Of a stretch of 13,509 nucleotides of DNA, positions 1 through 5,785 are shown one piece after another (position 1 is the stretch's first letter; every line of letters starts with the position of its first letter). Position numbers and translations under genes: made by a program. A model generated the notes under the pieces. The model was not told where the DNA came from and did no database searches. It saw nothing but the letters and a program-made list of their open reading frames with translations. The stretch is from assembly GCA_003488415.1 (NCBI GenBank), contig DNLQ01000074.1, positions 1-13,509 of the forward strand. Reading direction: 5' to 3'. Source of the stretch: Ruminococcus sp. (GTDB taxonomy: Bacteria; Bacillota; Clostridia; Oscillospirales; Ruminococcaceae).

Positions 1-2745
1 CTGACTGTGCTGGTATCTTGTATCAACAAAATCAATCGACGGCTCATATGAATAACTGGAGACTACCTCAAAACGCTGATCGAACTTTTTTGAGGGATCC
101 GGATCCTTGGAATCAAGGATTCCGTCGCCGTCGCTGTCCTCATCCAAAGGGTTCGATGTTGTAGGTGTAACTTCAATGTCACCGTTGAATAAAGCTGCTA
201 TCTTGCTGATCATTTTATCACGTTTCTTGCCCATGAGCTTTGCTGCAGAGACATAATCCTGTGCCTTTTTCCATGAAACACTTGAACCGCCGGACTTTCC
301 GTTGATCTTAGCTATTGCCTTATGATCGACCTCGCTCCAGTCCGGGATCCCGTCTCCATCTGAATCCACTCCGCTTGCAGCACTGAGAGGTGCTAAGAGA
401 CCTGCTATTGCAGCGCCTCCGACTCTGAATGAATAGATCTGTGCATCGTCATCTTTTACAATCGCACCAGGCTCCCATTCACAGATATATCCGTTCACAC
501 CGGAAACAGAAGGACGGTTTCTGGTTGGGTATGCAAGTCCGGGATAGTATACAAGGCAGTTGCCGAGGCCGCTGAAATATGATCCGCAGGTATCCATACT
601 ATAACCGTGTGCTTTGATAGTACGTGCATAGCTTGTGGATTCTCCTGTACACCATGACCAGTTTCCGGGGCCGCCTGATGCTCCTACCCAGTATGCTCCG
701 CTCTTTCCGGCAGAAAGTGTTCCGCTGAGGTAGCTGTACTCCATGGGTGAGGTAACGGTAATGAGGTGTCCGCCCTTTGCACGGCAGGCTGCTGCGGCAG
801 CGGAATAGCTTATACCCTTTGCTTCGTAATAAGCATACTTATGTCCGAACAGTGACGATAAGTTTCTTGAAGCTGCCACTGCTGAGGTCGATCTGGGAGT
901 ATATGCCTGATAGTTCTTGCCTATCAAATCACGGACAGCATCCGTTAATGCTGTGAGCTTCTTTGTTATCCATTCACCAAGTCCGGCGTTGATCCGGACA
1001 TTTGAGGATGATCTCATAAATCCCTGGGTATCGGTTACTGCACCTGATGATGCTTCCTCCTCAGACATTTCGGTCATCATTTTTCCCCACACCTCAAGGT
1101 CTACCAGGGAGTAAGAGCCTATACCATATGAATTGCCGTCATCATCGGCCTCAAAGGTATCAATTGTCACTGACACGATATTCTTGTCAACATCGTATTC
1201 AGTGTATATCGGCATTGCAAAATTTATGCCCTGGAAGTACTTGAACACATTCAGTCTCTTTATACCGTCAAGCTCGGGATCTATCTGGTATTCATAATTG
1301 TAGTAGTCAGCATCAGCCTCCATCAGATCGAAATAGTGGCTGACATTGTCTCTGAACGCTTCCTTGATCTCAAAGTTAAGGGTGATGCTCTCCACCTTGA
1401 AATCATCATTATAGATGAACTCGGGAGCTGCGCCTATTGCTGAACTGTCCTTCAGCACATAGGAATATCCGCTCTCCCTTACAAAGAGATTGTTTTTTGC
1501 ATAACCGGCAGCCCTGATCTCAACAGACAGATCATAAGCATTGTCCTCAGTGTTTATATCCTTGAAGATCGGATCGTCCGCCGGGATAACCTGTGTGAAT
1601 ATACGCTCATTGTCCGGAGTGCCGTTTGTTGCAGCCTTCAGAGGATCAAGTCCCAGTTCCTTTTCTTCAAAGTCGCTGATGCCGTCACCGTCTGTATCTG
1701 CCTTTACAGGAGAGGTCTTGAGAGTCTTCAGCTCGTAGTGATCGTCCAGTCCGTCGCCGTCTGTATCCTTTTTCAGGGGATCCGAGCCTGCCCTTATCTC
1801 TTCGATATTGGTAAGTCCGTCGCCGTCTGAATCAGCATCGGCATCGCTTACGCCTTCCTTTATAGTCTCGGGATTATTCGGATCACAATTAAGGTACACC
1901 AGTTCCTCAAAATCCGTTAAGCCATCACCGTCTGTATCTGCCTTACGGCTGCTGGTCTTGAGAAGCTCCATTTCAAGATAATCATTGATGCCGTCATTAT
2001 CAGAATCATACTTTGCATATACCGGGAAACAGCAGATGTTTGCAAGAATAAAGTCCTGGAGCAGTTTTATGTCATCTTCATCAACGTCACCATCGCCGTC
2101 AAGATCCGCCTTTTCATCATAAGGCTCTTCATCCAGCACAGCGCTTCTCAGCAAGCTCAGATCAAATGAATTGAGTACCTTGTCCTCGAAAAGGTCACCA
2201 TAGATAATGGGAATCTTCTTCTCTGCACTGAGTACAGCAAAAGGTGTGCTGAGGTACAGCTCCTTGTATTCCTCAGAGAGAGACTCAAAGATCTCTTCGC
2301 TGGTAGGCTCTGCCTCTGTCGGTTCTTCGGTCTCAGGTTCTGTAGTCTCCTCCGCCGGAGCTTCTGTAGGCTCAACAGTATCATGATCGTCCAGAAGGTA
2401 ATAGATCCCGGCTGCACTTATGGGAAGCTGATTTGTTTGAATCAAACCAGCATCCACCATCTGGATCGCAAGAGCATCCATGCCCGTTACTCCCTGACCG
2501 GGATCAACAACGTCCGCATTTTTGTAGCCCTGATCTGTAAGTCCGTACTTATCTTTGTTTGCGATGTGCTGAAGTATTGCAACTGCATCTGCTACATTAA
2601 CACCGCCGCTTTCATTTGCATCTCCCCACACAGTATCATCAGCTTGTGCAGTTATATCCGGAAGATTTTTTACAGATGTCATTACATCTGCACTGCATAC
2701 CGTAGTCAGTGCTGTAAGGAACGCCAGTACTTTTTTTACTTTCAT
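1..2745 (-). CDS. Secreted multi-modular protein: N-terminal dockerin, TSP3-type repeats, C-type-lectin-like domain (C-terminus outside window)
   Basis: The reading frame is open from ATG at 2745 to the window edge, giving 915 residues with no stop, so the C-terminus is missing. An AGGAGAG ribosome site precedes the start. Residues 1-35 form a signal peptide with a likely AQA cleavage site. Residues 41-100 form a type I dockerin: first loop D42, N44, S46, D53, and second half ending in MDALAIQ. A Thr/Glu/Pro-rich linker covers about 121-150. A second dockerin-like module lies at 183-233: its first loop is degenerate, its second is intact (D214, D216, D218, D225). TSP3-type DxDxDG repeats fill about 246-370 and recur near 794 and 868. 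Residues 635-758 look like a C-type lectin fold (C654, W686-V-G, W696, C699, C720, C730, C755). Residues 371-634 are unrecognised. It is probably exported and scaffold- or surface-bound, binding glycan or protein; the ligand is unknown. Confidence 0.9.
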   Translation of the reverse strand, partial: MKVKKVLAFLTALTTVCSADVMTSVKNLPDITAQADDTVWGDANESGGVNVADAVAILQHIANKDKYGLTDQGYKNADVVDPGQGVTGMDALAIQMVDAGLIQTNQLPISAAGIYYLLDDHDTVEPTEAPAEETTEPETEEPTEAEPTSEEIFESLSEEYKELYLSTPFAVLSAEKKIPIIYGDLFEDKVLNSFDLSLLRSAVLDEEPYDEKADLDGDGDVDEDDIKLLQDFILANICCFPVYAKYDSDNDGINDYLEMELLKTSSRKADTDGDGLTDFEELVYLNCDPNNPETIKEGVSDADADSDGDGLTNIEEIRAGSDPLKKDTDGDGLDDHYELKTLKTSPVKADTDGDGISDFEEKELGLDPLKAATNGTPDNERIFTQVIPADDPIFKDINTEDNAYDLSVEIRAAGYAKNNLFVRESGYSYVLKDSSAIGAAPEFIYNDDFKVESITLNFEIKEAFRDNVSHYFDLMEADADYYNYEYQIDPELDGIKRLNVFKYFQGINFAMPIYTEYDVDKNIVSVTIDTFEADDDGNSYGIGSYSLVDLEVWGKMMTEMSEEEASSGAVTDTQGFMRSSSNVRINAGLGEWITKKLTALTDAVRDLIGKNYQAYTPRSTSAVAASRNLSSLFGHKYAYYEAKGISYSAAAAACRAKGGHLITVTSPMEYSYLSGTLSAGKSGAYWVGASGGPGNWSWCTGESTSYARTIKAHGYSMDTCGSYFSGLGNCLVYYPGLAYPTRNRPSVSGVNGYICEWEPGAIVKDDDAQIYSFRVGGAAIAGLLAPLSAASGVDSDGDGIPDWSEVDHKAIAKINGKSGGSSVSWKKAQDYVSAAKLMGKKRDKMISKIAALFNGDIEVTPTTSNPLDEDSDGDGILDSKDPDPSKKFDQRFEVVSSYSYEPSIDFVDTRYQHSQ

Positions 2746-2788
2746 TATTTCTCTCCTTTTGTAATATATTTCCAGCATCTGATAATAT

Positions 2789-2799
2789 TACGTCACGTA
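2789..2799. promoter_or_regulatory. Short palindrome across the predicted transcription start of the CTLD/dockerin gene
   Basis: TACGTCACGTA has two 5-bp arms around one central base. It lies immediately downstream of the minus-strand -10 box, about where transcription should start. That position would suit a repressor operator, but it is short and the region is AT-rich, so chance is possible. Confidence 0.25.
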
Positions 2800-2801
2800 T
2801 T

Positions 2802-2831
2802 ATGATAACATATTATTACATATTTTGTCAA
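2802..2831 (-). promoter_or_regulatory. Sigma-A promoter of the CTLD/dockerin gene
   Basis: On the minus strand, a perfect -35 TTGACA (2831-2826) and a -10 TATCAT (2807-2802) are 18 bp apart, with an extended TGn element before the -10. It lies about 60 bp upstream of the ATG in AT-rich DNA. The gene therefore has its own promoter, separate from the LRR gene upstream. Confidence 0.75.
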
Positions 2832-2882
2832 CCACAATATTATTTAATTTGCCAATTTATCCGTAATTTTTTACGTTTAATC

Positions 2883-2915
2883 AAAAACCGATAATACCGC
2901 TCCGGTATTATCGGT
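2883..2915 (-). terminator. Intrinsic terminator after the LRR/half-dockerin gene
   Basis: ACCGATAATACCG (2887-2899) and its exact reverse complement (2903-2915) form a 13-bp stem with a 3-nt loop. Read on the minus strand, the stem is followed by TTTTT (2887-2883). It sits about 40 bp beyond the stop of the 2953-3906 gene and upstream of the next promoter, so the two dockerin genes are separate transcription units. Confidence 0.88.
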
Positions 2916-2952
2916 CTCATTGCCGTAATATTTGTATGGTCATCCGAACGTT

Positions 2953-3906
2953 TCAGTTCATCTCCGCCAGCTTCTTAGTGAAATACTCCTGTGCAGAAAG
3001 AGTGCCGCCGGTAGAGTTATAGGCGTAATACTCCAGTATCAGTGAAGCGTCTGTGGAGTCCACCATTCTGTCGCCATTGAGGTCTCCCGGCACATCGGCA
3101 GGTGCTTCCCCGCCGGTCAGAGCGAATTTATATCCGTTCTCCTCTGCATACTCCTTTGCTGCTGATCCCTCCGGACCGTATATAACTCCGGTATAAGGTA
3201 CAGTGGCGTGATAATTATTGCATATTGTCGAAGGGCTCCGGAGCATCTGTATTTCTTCGCTGAGTATAGTGACCTCCTTCAGAGAGGTACAGTCGCAGAA
3301 GGCAGCTTCTCCGAGATATTTAACGCTTGCAGGGATGACTACAGATGTCAGTGATGATGCCTCTGCAAATGCTGAATCATGCAGTTCCTCAAGTCCCTCC
3401 GGAAGGCTGACCGCTTTAAGGGATACACATTTATAGAATGCTCCGGAGCCGACAATTTTTAGTCCCGCAGGAAATTCAACGACTTCAAGGGAAAGGCATT
3501 CGCAGAATGCGTCAAACGGGATATTCTTTACCCCCTCGGGAATAGTCACCGTCTTCAGATCAGAGCATCCTGCAAAGCACTCCTTTCCGATAGAAGCAAC
3601 CGAAGCAGGCATACTGATACCTGTCAGTTTCTTGTTTCCGTAGAATGCCTCGTCCAGGATAGCCGTAACAGGCTTGTCGTTTATCTTGTCAGGGATAACA
3701 ACATCGCCTTCTACAGCCCCGGCAGCCTGGAATACCTCCGCATGGTCTGAATACACATTATAGGTGATGCCGTCCTGCTCCACGGATGTATACTCAGCCG
3801 CATCAGCAGTTATACTGTACTCCGGTAAAGTTATACCGGAAAACGGAACTGCCACCCCGAGTAATGCGGCAGCCGCAGCAGCTGCTGTTATCTTGTTGAT
3901 TTTCAT
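2953..3906 (-). CDS. Secreted LRR_5 (BspA-like) protein with a C-terminal half dockerin
   Basis: The 317-residue protein starts at the ATG at 3906, because AGGAGG lies just upstream and the promoter (3941-3969) falls inside the longer in-frame extension. Residues 1-36 are a signal peptide with an Ala-rich core and probable ADA cleavage. Six leucine-rich repeats follow at about 65-215 with a strict 23-residue period, seen from the AF/CF pairs near 87, 110, 133, 156, 179 and 202. A typical LRR_5 closing segment (IYGPEGSAAKEYAEENGYKF) comes next. Residues 274-296 are one dockerin loop with D275, N277, D279 and D286, but R280 replaces the usual Gly and no second loop follows before the stop. LRR_5 proteins are usually cell-surface binding proteins. 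Here the role is inferred to be extracellular binding or attachment to a cohesin scaffold. Confidence 0.9.
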   Translation of the reverse strand: MKINKITAAAAAAALLGVAVPFSGITLPEYSITADAAEYTSVEQDGITYNVYSDHAEVFQAAGAVEGDVVIPDKINDKPVTAILDEAFYGNKKLTGISMPASVASIGKECFAGCSDLKTVTIPEGVKNIPFDAFCECLSLEVVEFPAGLKIVGSGAFYKCVSLKAVSLPEGLEELHDSAFAEASSLTSVVIPASVKYLGEAAFCDCTSLKEVTILSEEIQMLRSPSTICNNYHATVPYTGVIYGPEGSAAKEYAEENGYKFALTGGEAPADVPGDLNGDRMVDSTDASLILEYYAYNSTGGTLSAQEYFTKKLAEMN

Positions 3907-3940
3907 GGATATAATTCCTCCTGTATAAAAATGTATTACT

Positions 3941-3969
3941 ATTATATCATTCCATCGCCCTATTGTCAA
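3941..3969 (-). promoter_or_regulatory. Consensus sigma-A promoter of the LRR/half-dockerin gene
   Basis: On the minus strand, perfect TTGACA (3969-3964) and perfect TATAAT (3946-3941) are 17 bp apart, about 35 bp upstream of the ATG at 3906. Such a consensus promoter suggests strong expression. It lies less than 20 bp beyond the rplL terminator hairpin. Confidence 0.9.
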
Positions 3970-3981
3970 CATAAAATACAA

Positions 3982-4013
3982 CAAAAGAGAGGACTGCCTG
4001 AGCAGTCCTCTCT
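3982..4013 (-). terminator. Intrinsic terminator of the rplJ-rplL operon
   Basis: AGAGAGGACTGC (3986-3997) pairs perfectly with GCAGTCCTCTCT (4002-4013) around a CTGA loop. On the minus strand the stem is followed by TTTTGTTG. It lies about 20 bp after the rplL stop, so the operon ends here and not by running into rpoB. Confidence 0.9.
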
Positions 4014-4032
4014 GTGTTTCTGCAAGTAAAAC

Positions 4033-4407
4033 TTACTTGATCTCAACTGTAGCGCCGGCAGCCTCGAGCTTCTCCTTCAGCTCGTTAGCCTCTGCCTCAG
4101 AAACGCCCTCCTTGAGAGCCTTAGGAGCAGACTCAACTACTTCCTTAGCCTCCTTCAGACCGAGACCGAGGATGTCCTTAACAGCCTTGATAACGCCCAT
4201 CTTAGCATCACCGAAGGAAGCGAGGATTACATCGAACTCTGTCTTAGCCTCTGCAGCACCGCCAGCAGCACCGCCGGCAGCAGGAGCAGCAGCGATAGCA
4301 GCTGTTACACCGAACTCCTCCTGGATAGCGTCTACGAGCTCGGAAAGCTCAAGAACTGAAAGTGTCTTGATATCTTCAACGAATTTTGTGATCTTCTCTG
4401 AAGCCAT
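4033..4407 (-). CDS. rplL: 50S ribosomal protein L7/L12
   Basis: This 124-residue protein is the flexible stalk protein of the large ribosomal subunit, which recruits and stimulates translation GTPases and binds L10 as dimers. The sequence has the N-terminal dimerisation helices (about 1-33, TLSVLELSELVDAIQEEFGV), an Ala/Gly-rich hinge (about 38-53) and the globular C-terminal domain with the signature GLGLKEAKEVVE and an end in EAAGATVEIK. The start at 4407 follows an AAGGAG site with good spacing and gives the family's usual length; an upstream in-frame ATG at 4449 would add an atypical basic tail. It follows rplJ by 106 bp and is the last gene before a terminator. Confidence 0.98.
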   Translation of the reverse strand: MASEKITKFVEDIKTLSVLELSELVDAIQEEFGVTAAIAAAPAAGGAAGGAAEAKTEFDVILASFGDAKMGVIKAVKDILGLGLKEAKEVVESAPKALKEGVSEAEANELKEKLEAAGATVEIK

Positions 4408-4436
4408 GATAATAATCTCCTTTATTATAATATTCT

Positions 4437-4494
4437 GCCTTTTCGGCATGATTCATGCGGCTGTCATGCAGCCTTCTTTGCGGAGCATCTCCGC
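4437..4494. repeat. Cluster of small inverted repeats in the rplJ-rplL spacer
   Basis: Four adjacent dyads occupy the spacer: GCC/GGC around TTTTC (4437-4447), GCATGA-T-TCATGC (4446-4458), GGCTG/CAGCC around TCATG (4459-4473) and GCGGAG/CTCCGC around CAT (4480-4494). None has a T-tract in the minus direction, so they are not terminators. They could be RNA processing or stabilising elements in the mRNA. Confidence 0.5.
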
Positions 4495-4513
4495 TGTGTT
4501 CCGGTGACTGCGA

Positions 4514-5026
4514 TTATGCAGCCTCCTCGTTCTTCTTGTCGGCAACAGCCTGAAGTGTAGCAGCGAGCTTCTGCAGGGGTCCCTGAAGAGAGCCGACCAG
4601 CTGTGCAAGGAGAACATCCTTTGAAGGGATCTTTGACAGTGCGACAACGCCTGCCTGATCATAGACCTCACCCTCAACGTATCCAGCCTTCAGGTTGAAC
4701 TTGTCATCGCCTGCCTTCTCAGCGAACTTACCCAGAACTCTTGCGGGAGCTGTCTGGTCATCGTTGGACAGTGCGATAGCTGTTGTGCCGTTGAGAGCCT
4801 CTTCAAAGCCCTCGATACCGGCTGCCTGGAAAGCACGGAGAAGAAGTGTGTTCTTCTCAACGAAGTAGTTTACTCCGGCCTCACGAAGCTCCTTTCTGAG
4901 CTTTGTGTCCTCCTCAACAGTGATACCCTTGTAGTCAACGAGAACGCCTGATACAGAGTTCTTGATAAGGTCGGTGAGCTGTTCTACCTTTGCCTTCTTA
5001 GCTTCGAGTACAGCATTGCTTGGCAT
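4514..5026 (-). CDS. rplJ: 50S ribosomal protein L10
   Basis: The 170-residue protein has the usual L10 length. L10 anchors L7/L12 dimers to 23S rRNA at the stalk base and, as the L10-(L7/L12) complex, represses its own mRNA by binding the leader. Recognisable parts are the N-terminal RNA-binding domain (VLVDYKGITVEEDTKLRKEL, NYFVEKNTLLLRA) and the C-terminal helix that carries L7/L12 (LVGSLQGPLQKLAATLQAVADKK split over about 144-165). The start at 5026 follows GGAGGTG. Transcription begins at the promoter at 5217-5245 and passes through an L10-leader-like RNA. rplK and rplA, the usual upstream neighbours, are absent: the upstream gene is the divergent secG. Confidence 0.97.
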   Translation of the reverse strand: MPSNAVLEAKKAKVEQLTDLIKNSVSGVLVDYKGITVEEDTKLRKELREAGVNYFVEKNTLLLRAFQAAGIEGFEEALNGTTAIALSNDDQTAPARVLGKFAEKAGDDKFNLKAGYVEGEVYDQAGVVALSKIPSKDVLLAQLVGSLQGPLQKLAATLQAVADKKNEEAA

Positions 5027-5072
5027 AGTGTATATTCACCTCCGAATGATTGATTCATCGTATTCAGGGTGC

Positions 5073-5115
5073 AAAAAAGTCCTTTGCGGTACTGACAAGA
5101 CAGCACGGAAAGGAC
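5073..5115 (-). terminator. Leader terminator (attenuator) upstream of rplJ
   Basis: On the minus strand, GTCCTTT (5115-5109) pairs with AAAGGAC (5085-5079), with further partial pairing inside the loop, and is followed by six T (5078-5073). It lies inside the 5' leader, about 45 bp before the rplJ start, so it would stop transcription before the coding region. This is the expected place for L10-leader attenuation. Confidence 0.8.
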
Positions 5116-5210
5116 ACTGATAGCGTATATCAATTGCAATTCCTCGGCAGGTCTTACAGAGCTTGCGCTCACGCCGGCTGTCTTTAGAATACGATAGCTG
5201 CTTTAACAGC
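5073..5210 (-). ncRNA. Ribosomal protein L10 leader RNA
   Basis: The leader runs about 184 nt from the predicted start near 5210 to the rplJ ATG. On the minus strand it contains segments typical of the Firmicutes L10 leader: AAAGACAGCCGGCGTGAGCG followed by CAAGCTCTGTAAGACCTGCC and GAGGAATTG. An intrinsic terminator follows. The family binds the L10-(L7/L12) complex and gives negative feedback on stalk-protein synthesis. I recognised it from primary sequence and position; the exact fold and boundaries were not computed. Confidence 0.78.
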
Positions 5211-5216
5211 TTGATT

Positions 5217-5245
5217 ATTATAACACACTGTTCCGGGTTTGTCAA
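5217..5245 (-). promoter_or_regulatory. Consensus sigma-A promoter of rplJ-rplL
   Basis: On the minus strand, TTGACA (5245-5240) and TATAAT (5222-5217) are both perfect and 17 bp apart. This fits a highly expressed ribosomal protein operon. The predicted start, near 5210, leaves a long leader. Confidence 0.93.
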
Positions 5246-5362
5246 GGGGTTTCCGGTATTTTTTTCTCAGATATTGCCTTTTTACTGCACTCCGTCCGTT
5301 TCATTGTGTAAAATCACCGAAAACCTGTATAGAATTTCTCCCGAATTTTTCCCGGAAGGTAC

Positions 5363-5391
5363 TTGCAAAACGATGTAAACTGTGGTATAAT
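5363..5391 (+). promoter_or_regulatory. Sigma-A promoter of secG
   Basis: TTGCAA (5363-5368) and a perfect TATAAT (5386-5391) are 17 bp apart, with TG just before the -10. It lies about 50 bp upstream of the secG ATG. Core and spacer closely resemble the aminotransferase promoter at 11409-11437. Confidence 0.85.
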
Positions 5392-5444
5392 TGTAAAGCT
5401 AATTGAAATTACGCACATCAGCTTATATACACGGAGGTAAAAAT

Positions 5445-5705
5445 ATGTCAGTTCTTGAGATCATCGGAGGCGTTGCTCTCCTCGTAATCTGCGTGGCTAT
5501 CGTTTGTATATGCCTGGCGCAGGATCAGAAGTCACAGGACAGCCTGTCCGCAGCACTCACCGGTGCAAGCACCGATTCATTCTACGGAAAGAACGAGGGA
5601 AGAACAAAGGAAGCGATCCTCAATAAGATCACCAGAGCATTGGGAATAATCCTTTTCATCGTTACTCTTGCAGTAAACCTGATCCCGCTGTTCACCGACA
5701 AGTAA
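5445..5705 (+). CDS. secG: Preprotein translocase subunit SecG
   Basis: This 86-residue membrane protein is the small non-essential-type subunit of the SecYEG channel that exports unfolded proteins. It shows two hydrophobic segments (about 4-24 and 64-82) joined by a polar loop with the family signature DSFYGKNEGRTKEAIL. The start at 5445 follows GGAGG (5433-5437); an upstream in-frame ATG at 5403 has no ribosome site and would add a non-hydrophobic extension. It is followed by a terminator and then rnr, the common Firmicutes order secG-rnr. Confidence 0.95.
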   Translation: MSVLEIIGGVALLVICVAIVCICLAQDQKSQDSLSAALTGASTDSFYGKNEGRTKEAILNKITRALGIILFIVTLAVNLIPLFTDK

Positions 5706-5712
5706 TGTAAGC

Positions 5713-5742
5713 GCCCTGTGACGTAAGTCATGGGGCTTTTTT
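5713..5742 (+). terminator. Intrinsic terminator between secG and rnr
   Basis: GCCCTGTGAC (5713-5722) pairs with GTCATGGGGC (5727-5736), with two G-U pairs, around a GTAA loop and is followed by TTTTTT. I see no clear separate promoter for rnr in the 43 bp that remain, so rnr may be expressed by readthrough. Confidence 0.85.
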
Positions 5743-5785
5743 CAATTACGGCTCCATTATCTTCATAACCGAAAGGAGAATACTG

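Noticed and set aside
1635..2010. Regular repeated GTC-rich DNA pattern that could be read as a tandem repeat
   Set aside because: It is explained by Asp/Gly-rich TSP3-type coding repeats in the large secreted protein.
2383..2805. 140-codon plus-strand frame opposite the CTLD/dockerin gene start
   Set aside because: It crosses the signal peptide, promoter and spacer of a clear minus-strand gene; the Cys/Ile-rich product is not protein-like.
3907..3984. N-terminal extension of the LRR protein from an upstream in-frame ATG
   Set aside because: It would start upstream of a perfect promoter and hide the signal peptide; the AGGAGG site points to 3906.
4037..4507. 156-codon plus-strand frame opposite rplL
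   Set aside because: The rplL frame is certain; the opposite frame is a Ser/Ala-rich shadow.
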